This document shows positions 56,901 through 64,000 of a DNA stretch of 64,000 bases, in pieces (position 1 is the stretch's first letter; each line of letters begins with the position of its first letter). Below the pieces are notes generated by a model that searched no databases, was not told the DNA's origin, and was given only the letters and a program-made list of their open reading frames with translations. The position numbers were made by a program, and so were the translations under genes. The DNA is from Ctena decussata (taxonomy: Eukaryota; Mollusca; Bivalvia; Lucinida; Lucinidae), in assembly GCA_963989385.1 (NCBI GenBank), contig OZ022503.1:50094858-50158857 (forward strand). Reading direction: 5' to 3'.

Positions 56901-59900
56901 GATTCTGAGAAATCCACTGTTTAAGCGTTTTTCCACATAACGCCTAACATACCTAAGTTGACCATGTCGTAAATGAGGTCAAGGTCAATGCAAGGTCATC
57001 ATTTGTACAAACTACGTTGGGCCTGCATGCCTGATGATACATACCAAGTTTCAAGGTCATAGGTCTTTGGGTTCTGGAGAAGAAGATTTTTGAAGGGTTT
57101 TTACCATATATGGACATGGAGGCCATCTTGGTCATGTGACCCAGACCCCGGGTACAAACTTTCGTTCCCCCATCCCACTAAGACTCCATATGAAATTTGG
57201 CTTCAATCAGACCAGTGGTTTCAGAGGAGAAGATGTTTGAAAATCTTGACGACGGATGGTCCGACGGAATGACCTTGACCTTTAGTGACATAATATCTTC
57301 ATCTGGTCGTTTAGTTGACCATGTATACCAAGTATTGTACCTTAGACTTAAATAGTTTCTGAGAAATCCACTGTTTAAGCGTTTTCCCATATAAAAGCCT
57401 AACGTACCAAAGTTGACCATGCCGTTAATTAGGTCAAGGTCAATGCAAGGTCATCATTAGTAAAAACTATAATGGGCCCGCATGCCAAATGCTACATACC
57501 AAGTTTCAAGGTCATACACCTTTTGGTTCTTGAGAAGAAGATTTTTGAAGGGTTTTTACCATATATGGGCATGGCAGCCATCTTGGTCATGTGACCCAGA
57601 CCCCGGGTACAAACTTTTGTTCCCCCATCCCACTGAGACTCATATGAAATTTGGCTTTAATCGGCCCAGTGGTTTCAGAGGAGAAGATGTTTGAAAATCT
57701 TAAAGACGGATGGTCCGACGGAATGACCTTGACCTTTAGTGACATAATATCTTCATCTGGTCATTTAGTCGACCATGTATACCAAGTATTATACCTTAGA
57801 CTTAAATAGTTTCTGAGAAATCCACTGTTTAAGCGTTTCCCATATAAAAGCCTAACGTACCAAAGTTGACCATGCCGTAAATTAGGTCAAGGTCAACGCA
57901 AGGTCATGATTTGTACAAACTATGATGGGCCCGAATGCCCTATACTACATACCAAGTATCAAGGTCATAGGCCTTTTGGTTCTGGAGAAGAAGATTTTTG
58001 AAGGGTTTTTACCATATATGGGCATGGCGGCCATCTTGGTCATGTGATCCAAATACCCCGAACAAACTTTCGTCCCCCAACCCATGAAGGCTCCATATAA
58101 AATTTGGCTTTGATCGGCCCAGCAGTTTTGGAGAAGAAGACCTTTGAAAATGGTGGACGGACAGACGATGGACGACGTAAGACGGACGACGGATGGACTA
58201 CGGAGCATTGCCATACTAAAAGCTCACCTTTGAGCCTTCGGCTCAGGTGAGCTAAAAATGAAGAAAAACTCCTTTCAAGAATCATTCTGATTAAATTCCA
58301 CTCAGTGTTTATCGATTTAATGGCATTCAAGCGAAATTCAGACTTGTAAACCAAAAGTAGGTCACTGTGACCTAATTCAGCTACAGATTTTTTTCATTTT
58401 CATAATTTTCAAATCAAAAAGAAGGTCCTACTGATGTTCCATGCAAAGTTTCAGCCCAATATACCAAGTGGTTCTAGAGAAAATATTAATTATGTTGTTT
58501 TTCTATTTTTAGTAACAGCAGCCATCTTGAATTCTCGACCAGGCTGAATTTCTGTGATCTGAAGCGATGTAGTCTTATCATGCTCCATATGAAATTTGAG
58601 TACTGTGGCTCCAGTGGTTTTAGAGAAATTAACTGTTCAAATTTTAATGCCAGGGTTAACTTAAATGTGAACGCGCTGATGGACAAACAGACGGAGGGAA
58701 TGACGGACAGAAAACCAGGTGCCTGTATCGCACCCTGCTAAAGCAGGGGCGACAACTGCTTAAGCAGGTGCGACAAAAATGCTGTGTCACATCGACACTA
58801 CTGGACTTGTCCATCCTTATCATTTGGATTAGTCCATTTCTAGTTTTAGGGGTTCTGGTGGATGGTTTCACTTTTTATTGTTTTTGGCATAGAAATTTCT
58901 ATAAACAAACAGTGTAAACCCTGATCAGATGACATTTTCTGCAGCATCTGATCTGGGTCTGCACTGTTGACACAATACCCAAGAACAGGTTTCCAGTCTA
59001 CAAAGGATTATAAGGTATGCAGCAAACTGAGTTTAAGCAGCACCAACTATTCAGGGGATAACTTGATGGATCACTTGCCAAAATACTGTCCTTAAACAGT
59101 ATTTCAGTTAAAAAGAGCCAATGGAAGGGTGATATAGAAAAAGTTGTGTGCAATGACCTGTTGGGCTCACCAGGTTCAAAATAGTTGTTTTGATGCTGTA
59201 CATGTTAGTTTTAAGTGAGGTGATAATAGTTAAAGTTAAGACCATACTACAGACTAAATAACCTGTTGAATCTTTCTATCATGTCATTTCTTTTGGGATG
59301 ATAAGGATATGCTAGAGAAGGACATGTTTCGAAGTTAAGACTCCCTTTATAGCAAAATTCTCTTGGAATTTTCATCAAATATTTCCCAAAACTAAGGCTC
59401 TGAGTTACTACAACATCTGAAAAAGTGTCAGATCTGGCACAGAATTTACACTTTACCATGACTTCCGTTATTGGCCACATTAAACAAACAGCATAGATGC
59501 AGATGAAGGGGCTCATAATGGACTATGCAGAACCTGATTAGAAACGAAATCAGCTGATTCTTGTGTATTCACTAGTCATGTATGATCTACATTGTTTGCC
59601 TCTATGCTTTCAATTCCAAGACAAAATATTTTCATCTGCATTTTTGGTACTTTACAGGTTAGGAAAACCTGATTCATGCTAGGATAAAGACATGATGGCA
59701 GAAACAATTTGATGGCAGAAACAATGGATAAGCAGGCAGACCAACATACTGGGCCTCTACATCTTGCAACAGCATATATACAACAGAAAAAAAGATTCCT
59801 CACCTATCTGAATACTTCTTTTGTTCCAAGACTTTCTTTGCCACAGTAATAAAAGTAATTTTAGATGACTTAGATTTGGCTTCCTGTTCTTGAACATCCA

Positions 59901-59915
59901 TCTTCATTTCTAAGT
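38728..59915 (-). CDS. Gene 2: unrecognised multi-exon protein with a four-cysteine exon (partial model)
   Basis: Exons at 59915-59804, 58839-58791 and 52872-52815 join in phase; 41522-41356 and 40586-40469 join in phase; at least one exon between 52815 and 41522 (two leading bases, ending phase 0) is missing. A doubtful last exon is 38907-38728. The first exons give a Lys-rich helical segment (ITFITVAKKVLEQKKYSD), the middle a Ser/Pro/Arg-rich linker, and the end CHIGLC with CHDC, a possible C-x4-C / C-x2-C zinc site. No family was recognised. The gene lies directly upstream of gene 1 on the same strand, about 2.4 kb between the two coding ends. Whether the exons belong to one transcript is inferred only from strand, order and phase. 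Confidence 0.5.
38910..40465. other. Gene 2 intron or 3' flank with degenerate repeats
   Basis: Three to four degenerate copies of AAGGCTTCATTT ... CAGACAAATGACATT ... GAAATCAGCCTTG at 39955-40420, about 115-120 bases apart. Otherwise nothing recognised. Confidence 0.5.
40469..40586 (-). CDS. Gene 2 cysteine-rich exon (putative zinc site)
   Basis: 118 bases: leading T, then SFQHSGLWPDCHIGLCKERF and AKSFVIKVDNVCHDCMLMR, phase 0. Acceptor TCACTCACAG, donor GTAAATATC. An alternative acceptor nine bases downstream (TTTTCAG) would break phase with the previous exon. Cys spacing C-x4-C-x14-C-x2-C with adjacent His suggests metal binding; the family is unknown to me. Confidence 0.62.
40698..40740. 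repeat. C-run and (CA)n microsatellite
   Basis: A C tract followed by about 11 CA repeats. Confidence 0.9.
41052..41276. mobile_element. MITE C copy
   Basis: TATGTAATGACCCTAAAATT to ATATAGGGTCATTACGGTA, centre AAACTGCTCCTTCAGGAGCA. About 80 bases downstream of the gene 2 exon at 41356. Confidence 0.88.
41356..41522 (-). CDS. Gene 2 Ser/Pro-rich exon
   Basis: 167 bases, 55 codons plus TG: EEPSSPSSSRSDSPIHALRT through SRRQSLGSVLTTEKILALK. Acceptor AAAAGTTCAG, donor GTAACATAA. RRQSLGS resembles a basophilic kinase site. Trailing TG takes the leading T of the next exon to give Cys. Confidence 0.6.
41775..42029. mobile_element. hAT-type MITE, left end eroded
   Basis: CAACCCATCATTAGAATTGT, GGGTCACAATGTAACGAGG and right end CTTCTTATCTGGAGCACTG. 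Confidence 0.72.
43114..44777 (+). mobile_element. Tandem-repeat element, 180-bp units, duplicated 5' end
   Basis: CTAGAAAATTGTGTCTGTAA with GATGCCCCCGTGCAG occurs at 43114 and again at 43468. Units of 180 bp follow (CTAGCTCC at 44033, 44214, 44394, 44574). ACGG tract at 44697-44735, then hairpin ATGCCCCCTGACTATTGTCA pairing CAGGGGCAT and AAAAAAA. Confidence 0.85.
45227..45479. mobile_element. MITE A copy
   Basis: TTAAGGTGTATGGGTATACC, centre GCTCCTACAGGAGCAAATTC, end TTTACCAATCCATCTAAA. Confidence 0.8.
45566..45789 (-). mobile_element. SINE of the same family, with 12-bp target duplication
   Basis: Minus-strand copy of the SINE at 50549: tail (AACC)n, AGACGGCCTGATATAGAC-type 3' part, AAGGGCCTACTGTGCATGG. 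Flanked by AAAGGTAAATGG at 45554-45565 and 45790-45801. Confidence 0.88.
46180..47536 (+). mobile_element. Tandem-repeat element(s), about 160-bp units, 3' end of the GTCCCCC type
   Basis: AGACAAGCTCAA recurs at 46288, 46451, 46613, 46771 and 46933 with TGTGACCTTGACCTTGG in most units. From about 47030 units of the outer-element type at 14935 appear, ending GATCCCCCATGGTAGGGGGA CATAAT. No clear 5' end, so two remnants may be fused. Confidence 0.7.
47540..48340. other. AT-rich DNA, no gene recognised
   Basis: A weak exon-like stretch at 48275-48313 (minus: SSGMLQPTVDLSSS before TAG) could fit the phase gap in gene 2, but its donor would be poor. Confidence 0.3.
49050..49226. repeat. Large palindrome with CTCACCCGAGGGGTCG arms
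   Basis: CATGTAGGATAGGTAAATCT CACCCGAGGGGTCGGAATTT CAACCAGGGAC pairs with the reverse on the right, where the segment CGACCCCTCGGGTGAGATTT appears twice. Confidence 0.9.
49616..49684. repeat. Inverted repeat GGGACACCTAAAA
   Basis: TGGGACACCTAAAAACGATG AGTTTTCCATTT and AAATGGAAAATTAATGGTTT TAGGTGTCCCA. A related, more diverged copy is at 51238-51304. Confidence 0.82.
50108..50325. mobile_element. MITE E copy 2
   Basis: AATACCCCTATAGGGGTATC, CCCACAAATGTTGGGCCTGA, CAATATTGTCAAAATATTCT, CCCAGAATGCAATGGGTTA. Confidence 0.78.
50410..50860. mobile_element. MITE B copy split by a SINE
   Basis: TGGTGCCCAAAATGAAATAC, GATGAGGTGGCTCATTATGA, and right end TTTTATGTGCTTCAGAGAAC; SINE at 50549-50790. Confidence 0.8.
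50549..50790 (+). mobile_element. SINE with 11-bp target duplication, inserted in MITE B
   Basis: Perfect flanking repeats AGATAAGATGA at 50538-50548 and 50791-50801. Body contains CTCTCTGGGAGATGG and GACTGAAATACTGTCTCAAA; tail (ATCA)n. The interrupted MITE B copy (50410-50860) is continuous once the SINE and one repeat are removed. The head (GGTGGTGCAATGGTGC) may be a degenerate pol III A box. Confidence 0.9.
51385..51620. mobile_element. MITE A copy, diverged
   Basis: CCTGTTTGGGTATCTCTTC, CACAAAGGGGAACAATTTTAG, TTACCTCCCCTTGAAGTGTA; ends poorly conserved. Confidence 0.55.
52143..52322. mobile_element. MITE A copy, right end lost
   Basis: TTTTAAGATGAATGGGTATA, centre TTTATAGGAGCAAATTCTTT; breaks off at the same internal point as the copy at 34847. 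Confidence 0.75.
52528..52766. mobile_element. MITE D copy
   Basis: TCGAGCCACGACACGACAAA ACCAACAAAGTGG to CCACTTTGTTGGTTTTCTCA TGTTGCGGCTCA. About 50 bases from the donor of the gene 2 exon at 52815. Confidence 0.88.
52815..52872 (-). CDS. Gene 2 short exon
   Basis: 58 bases: SLKQFRLALKMQDSLIKQH plus one base. Acceptor AATAATACTCAG, donor GTAAGAGC. The two other frames contain stops or poor composition. Helical, amphipathic peptide. Confidence 0.5.
53127..53333. mobile_element. MITE D copy
   Basis: GAGGTGTGACATGAGAAAAC to TTTTCTCATGTCGGGGCTCA, interior GATCAGAGTCTCCACTGTCC. Confidence 0.82.
54197..54376. mobile_element. MITE with ACAGTAGAACTTC ends, copy 2
   Basis: TACAGTAGAACTTCAATGGC to TGAGCCACTGAAGTTCTATT GTGG. 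Confidence 0.82.
54390..54554. mobile_element. MITE B copy, partial
   Basis: CCAATATCCAGATGAGATGA, TTTTGCAGACATAAAGTTAG, ending TTTTTAAGAGATT where the element at 54555 begins. Confidence 0.6.
54555..58779 (+). mobile_element. Outer hairpin-ended element interrupted by a 3.3-kb element
   Basis: Starts CAAGAATTCCGTAGAATGCT with TAGCACCTGCATTG; ends GCACCCTGCTAAAGCAGGGG CGACAACTGCTTAAGCAGG TGCGACAAAAA, a doubled hairpin. Own units (CAGCCATCTTGGATGG, CAAGGATCATTCTGACAC) are at 54700-54946 and 58258-58520. It ends about 11 bases from the donor of the gene 2 exon at 58791. Confidence 0.8.
54947..58257 (+). mobile_element. Nested tandem-repeat element, about 455-bp units
   Basis: Begins CCAGAGGACCAATGGTCCTG then TAGCTCACCTGA; ends AGCTCACCTTTGAGCCTTCG with pairing GCTCAGGTGAGCT then AAAA. 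CCATATATGGGCATGG spacing is 454-455 bases through 56193, 56648, 57102, 57556 and 58011. Every unit includes TTAGGTCAAGGTCAA. Same lineage as the array at 3600-5018. Repeated short open frames on both strands are translations of the unit, not genes. Confidence 0.88.
58791..58839 (-). CDS. Gene 2 short exon next to a transposon end
   Basis: 49 bases: one leading base, then NGLIQMIRMDKSSSVD, phase 0. Acceptor CCTAAAACTAG, donor GTGACACAG. Leading phase fits the exon at 59804-59915 and trailing phase fits 52815-52872. The 3' end of a tandem-repeat element (about 58779) lies only about 11 bases beyond the donor. Confidence 0.45.
59247..59516 (-). pseudogene. Possible relic of an LTR-retrotransposon integrase
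   Basis: An 89-codon open stretch ending AYPYHPKRNDMIERFNRLFS resembles the YHP-x-N-x-x-x-ERFNR segment found after the catalytic core of Gypsy-type integrases. The catalytic D,D,E residues and zinc finger are not seen, and no LTRs are recognised. It lies next to a MITE B copy. Could be coincidence. Confidence 0.3.
59480..59662. mobile_element. MITE B copy, diverged
   Basis: AAACAGCATAGATGCAGATG, GGGGCTCATAATGGAC, TTTTTGGTACTTTACAGGTTA. Confidence 0.55.
59804..59915 (-). CDS. Gene 2 exon (most 5' seen)
   Basis: 112 bases between acceptor TTATTGTTAG and donor GTGAGGAA; only one frame is open (two leading bases, 36 codons, two trailing). Peptide LEMKMDVQEQEAKSKSSKIT continuing FITVAKKVLEQKKYSD. 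If this is the first coding exon the start could be the Met of MKMDVQ; no other exon was found up to 64000. Confidence 0.55.
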
Positions 59916-60173
59916 CTAACAATAATCATTTTATCAAATATGAGCAACCGTTTTTCCCCTTATATTCCATGCATTATTCCAAACTTAATATCCACAAATG
60001 GTATGTAATTTCATTGATACACGTCTTTGACAAGTCAAATATTCATCTTCTCAGTTCAAAGAATTCCTTTTATCCATTTATCTGAGTGTGTACTTTTCCT
60101 ATGCTTCTAATTGTAAGCTGCATTTTGTATATCATTTTGTACTGAAACTCCTCTAAACATTGAAACAAATTGA

Positions 60174-60424
60174 ACGTAAATGCATACACCTTCAGGAGAA
60201 GCAACTCTCTCTATTTTCATTTTTTTTTTGCCTCCCTTCTCAATAGGGATCAACTCTTAAAGGAAAAAAATTTGCTCCTACAGGAGCAATTTAATTCTTT
60301 CCTTTAAGAACAGACCCCTATTTTGAATGGCTTCCTCATCCACGGAAGAAAACAGTCAGTCACAAAAGTTATTTCCCTTTGTTAAAATGGCAGAAAACAT
60401 GGAGGTGTATCCATTCACCTTAAT
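60174..60424. mobile_element. MITE A copy, well conserved
   Basis: AACGTAAATGCATACACCTT, centre GCTCCTACAGGAGC, end GGAGGTGTATCCATTCACCT TAA. Confidence 0.85.
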
Positions 60425-60429
60425 CAATT

Positions 60430-60600
60430 ACTGTAAATATCCTTAAATTTTAGTAAGCTGGTTCTGCTATCCAAAAATGTGTACAAAAAATGCTGAAGAA
60501 TGGCAATCAGTGTAGACTCCGATCAGACTGCTCAAGGAGCAGTCTGATCTGGGTCTACACTGTTTGCTCAAACATGTTAGTCCCAAAATTTACGATCATC
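60430..60600. mobile_element. MITE C-related copy
   Basis: TACTGTAAATATCCTTAAAT, AGACTGCTCAAGGAGCAGTC, CCCAAAATTTACGA. Confidence 0.6.
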
Positions 60601-60604
60601 ACCT

Positions 60605-61540
60605 TATATTTTGATGAAATCAATTTGTAGTTAGTCTCTTTAGTGAGCATATAAAATGCTCAAGCAGCGTTTCATGACCTTACAAATGTATAATTCCTTA
60701 TCAATTAATTTACACCTTTCGAAACATGCACAGAATCTAAATGTTGACAGCATTGAGTATTTGCAAAAGATGATTTACGAAAAAAGTGAAATCTGAAATC
60801 GGTTAACAATCACTGAACATTTTCTAAGTACTGAATCAATACCACTTAAACGAACTCTATGGCAATATGATCGGGAAGCCTTAAGTGTGAATTAACGTTT
60901 ACTTTCTTATTATCCCCCTCAATTAAACATTACTCCTTCGTGAATTCAAATGTGTAAGCGTTAATCTCGCCTCCTTGCCTTCTGATTACAATGTAAATAC
61001 CAACCCAGAAATACAAAAGCTACTGCCATTTAAAATATTAACCATATCACCAGTCAGCTTTGCGAGCAAATAAAAATTCAAAATATATATATATCTGTTT
61101 GGAATTTTGGCAAGAGACAGCTAACAGTTATAGTTTTTTTATGTAAGGTCACAATCATTCAAACAAAATATCTCTAAATTATACTCTTTTAGAAGCTTTG
61201 CCTGATAAATGTAGCATTTATTTGAAATTAATTTACAATGTAATATTAAAAGTTTTCCTTTTTCTCCTAAATATGATCATCAATCTTTCACAAATCAACA
61301 AACAAGAACATTTTAAGATGTTTCCTCATAGACATATCCAGATCTTCCAAAAATATCATTTCTTACTGCATTCTTGTCCTTTTCCATAGCATGAATACAT
61401 GTTACAGTTTAACAAAGCCTCAAGTCTAGTTTACTAAAGCTGAGTTTCTGTGCAAGTAAAAATTCCTGTAAAATACCCAAAAGCTGCACAGACAGATAAA
61501 ATACTGTCATATTCCAACTTAAACACAAAAGCTCCAAGTA
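60605..61540. other. AT-rich DNA without recognised feature
   Basis: No repeat family or exon identified; a short (AT)n at 61084-61095. Confidence 0.5.
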
Positions 61541-61544
61541 CTGA

Positions 61545-61640
61545 AACATCGAGGCATGTCTTAGCAAACTGTGAAGACCCAGATTAGACTGCTCCTCTAG
61601 GAGCAGTCTGATATGGGTTTTCACTGTTTGCTGTTCATCT
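61545..61640. repeat. MITE C core hairpin
   Basis: AGCAAACTGTGAAGACCCAG, then AGACTGCTCCTCTAGGAGCA GTCT, then TTTTCACTGTTTGCT: inverted arms without the outer ends. Confidence 0.65.
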
Positions 61641-62002
61641 GCAGGCTTCTTATATAAAATATTCTAAAAGGCCAAAAATATTCAACTGTTATCAAAGACG
61701 GAAATGCCATTCCCGAATTTTGCAGGCAAAATATTAAGGTGTGCCAATGCATCATGAATTATGATGGCATGTTGAATAAACATTAAAAATTCATCAACAT
61801 TATGTTAATGGGTAATTTGGTGACATTTATCAGAAAGTGAGATAATGTATAAGAACAAGATCAATAAATAAGTCTCACACTGAAAAACCCACAAATTGCC
61901 GTGTGGCAACAGCCACAGGCCTGAGCCACCAATACACTAAGCAATCTGATCATAACTTTTGCTATCAGGTTCCATGATATGCCATGAAAATTTGTAAATG
62001 AA

Positions 62003-62057
62003 TTGCAACAGCCATGATCAGCATGAGCATTATGCTCATGCTGGCCATGGTTGTTGC
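62003..62057. repeat. Palindrome of 28-bp arms
   Basis: TTGCAACAGCCATGATCAGC ATGAGCAT / TATGCTCATGCTGGCCATGG TTGTTGC. Both strands translate to a His-rich peptide because of the symmetry. Confidence 0.88.
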
Positions 62058-62519
62058 TATTCACCGAAAGCCACTTTTGACTTTGCCAAATCGGAGTCTC
62101 AAATAAAAGCAATAAAATGCACATTAAATCATCTTCAATTACTTTTATTCATACTTTTGATACAAAAGTTGTATAAATAAATTTCATTTGAAAAATGGAA
62201 AGTATGTATGGTTCGCAATTTATATAACAAATTGGCAATAGGGTCATGCAGCATATAATTATATGCCCTATAGAAAAAGTCCAAAGTACCATAAAAAAAC
62301 TCTAAGCCTTGGACAGACATGCAATGGCTGTCTGTGTAGACTGAGATCAATATTAAAAGTCAATGAGTCCCAAAACATAGAACTATTCAGTAATATGTAA
62401 AAGGAGCAGAGGAGGAGACAGCAAACCCACCCATCATCTCCCTCACCCACAACTAACAATTGCAGCAAAAAGAATAATGTCATATTCCCCAGTTATGGGT
62501 CTAAGTATAAAAACACTTC

Positions 62520-62760
62520 TACAACCTTGCTTTAGAAGCCTGCTTTTATGGGGACATGGGTAAAGTGGTTGGCTCTTTTACTAAGTTAAGCAATGGAAAT
62601 TGCAGTTTACACCTGGATGGGTGATCGTTTGCTTGGCTTAATGCAGCATATAATTATATTAGCCATTCCATAAAAGCCATGCTTAATGGACAACCAGGTA
62701 AATGCTACATTTGGTGTCAGAAGTGGGATGGGAAATGTTGACATGACCATCATCTCTGGA
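62520..62760 (+). mobile_element. 5S rRNA-related SINE-like unit, copy 1
   Basis: Contains AAGTTAAGCAATGG and CCTGGATGGGTGATCG, which match the 5S rRNA internal promoter (A box AAGTTAAGCAACG; C box TTGGATGGGTGACCG) at about the correct spacing. Flanks are not 5S. A related copy is at 62880-63130, sharing ACACTTCTACARCCTTGCT, TGTGGTTGGC-type and CCTGGATGGGTGA segments. Confidence 0.6.
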
Positions 62761-62879
62761 CTCGGGCAAACTGGGAAACATGTCCCTGGTTGCGTTGCAT
62801 AGGCACTAACCTCAGGTCTGCAATGTCCACAGTTTGTAACTTCGGGGCCAATTCATGAGAAAACGGGGAGAAATGTAAC

Positions 62880-63130
62880 AGATCCAAATATATAAACACT
62901 TCTACAGCCTTGCTGTTGAAGCCAGCAGCTTTTATGGTGAAACAGGTAGTGTGGTTGGCCCTTTCCAATGTTATGCAAAAGAGATTAGGGTTATAGTACC
63001 TGGATGGGTGACTGGTTGTTTTACTTTGTGGATGACCCTGTAAATGCTATACTATCTTTATGGGAACACCAGCTAATGGTACCTTATGTCATGAATTCCA
63101 CAAAGCAGGAAATAACAACTGCTCTAGTGA
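62880..63130 (+). mobile_element. 5S rRNA-related SINE-like unit, copy 2
   Basis: ACACTTCTACAGCCTTGCTG, GTGGTTGGCCCTTTCC and CCTGGATGGGTGACTGG parallel copy 1; the A-box region (GTTATGCAAAAGAGATTAGG) has decayed. Confidence 0.55.
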
Positions 63131-63960
63131 ACTCTACCTAACAAATAAAAAGAGGAGTCAATGCCTTTTAACAGATACATTGTCAATGAATGTGGCTTTG
63201 GGGTGTAAAGAAAATATGAGAAAGGCGTTAAAAAAAAATGGGCAAACACATACAAATAAAGGGAGATAACTAAAACATGCAGTAAGTATTCTCAGTCTTG
63301 CATGAAACACATAATCCTGACCATGTCTAAATTACCATGAAGTTTCATGAGGATATTCTAGAGTGAAAATAGGCTGAACAAAGCAGACATTCAATGAAGA
63401 AATTAAAAGCCAGCAAGGGAAGATAACTAAAATATAGTTAAAGTAGATTTTCTTGTTCATGGACTTTAACTATTCAATGTTTTAGTAAAATATGCCTAAA
63501 GCTGTATTTGAGTTCCATAAACTACAGAAACTTGATTTTTTTCTATTTTTTTTTGTGTTACATATAATGAAGCGATTATTATAATCACTTCTTATACAAA
63601 ACAAATAGAAAAAAATCAGGTTTCTCTAGATTTCATTTCAAATGGTGTGACAAGTGCACTTGTCGCACCAACTGAAATGGAAACTATGGACATAAAATCA
63701 ATTAACGACAAATCACAAATCAGTTAAGCCCACAAATCAATAACAATATCCTGTAACAAGTACTGGAGGATCAAAACAAAACAACCAATTCTGACTTTAC
63801 AATACTTTACAAATATAATCGTTAGAGTCCAATATGTTTGTTGTACAAATATTGTTCCACATTGTAATGCCAACAGAAGCTCATGCGGAAGTAGCCGTCT
63901 GGATGTTAAGGTAGATGGTTGCATGCCAGGACAGCTGAGCTGTCATGACCCACGCTTGTA

Positions 63961-64000
63961 ACAAGAGCTGTCATCAGACAGCACAGCTCACCTGAAAAGG
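63961..64000 (+). mobile_element. 5' end of a further hairpin-ended element, cut by the window edge
   Basis: CAAGAGCTGTCATCAGACAG and CAGCTCACCTGA match the 5' layout of the elements at 15544 and 54947. Confidence 0.55.

Noticed and set aside
54846..58214. Series of 60-110-residue open frames on both strands, similar to each other
   Set aside because: They recur every 455 bases with the tandem unit; they are translations of a repeat.

Overview
The window is animal nuclear DNA, most likely from a bivalve mollusc. Evidence: spliced minus-strand coding exons with GT-AG borders; an AT-rich background packed with small inverted-repeat transposons, SINEs and tandem-repeat elements ending in short hairpins; and ACGG-type microsatellites next to those hairpins, an architecture that recalls the bivalve 'pearl' elements and the Helentron-derived elements of insects. 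Nothing bacterial or viral-genomic is present.

Two protein genes are supported, both on the minus strand. Gene 1 starts with an ATG at 36343 and runs leftward through 12 phase-compatible exons to 7891, then leaves the window. It encodes at least 598 residues: a long coiled coil, a Ser/Pro-rich basic linker, an acidic serine cluster, and what looks like the first half of a CAP-Gly (microtubule-binding) fold. Gene 2 lies upstream on the same strand. It is seen as five good exons plus one doubtful last exon between 59915 and 38728, includes a four-cysteine putative zinc site, and is not recognised; at least one linking exon is missing from the reconstruction.

The rest is mostly mobile DNA. (i) Hairpin-ended tandem-repeat elements (about 145 to 455 bp units) occupy roughly 3.6-5.0, 8.9-9.8, 11.5-12.5, 12.8-13.8, 14.9-24.1, 24.3-25.7, 32.4-33.7, 43.1-44.8, 46.2-47.5 and 54.6-58.8 kb. 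Several sit inside one another or inside MITEs, so their ends can be read by comparison with the uninterrupted sequence: they begin CAAG/CTAG/CCAG after an A and end with hairpin plus TAAAA. (ii) A 5'-truncated LINE (16.2-19.7 kb) sits inside one of these elements. (iii) At least five MITE families, one with a dozen copies, lie in introns and between genes. (iv) SINEs include a tRNA-derived copy with a perfect 14-bp target duplication, two copies of a second family with 11- and 12-bp duplications, and a duplicated 5S-rRNA-like unit at 62.5-63.1 kb.

The most unusual observation is that several tandem-repeat lineages with otherwise different units all carry TGACCTTGACCTT, i.e. nuclear-receptor half-sites with zero spacing, about once per unit. 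All exon joins rest on splice signals, reading phase and peptide character only; no alignment could be run.
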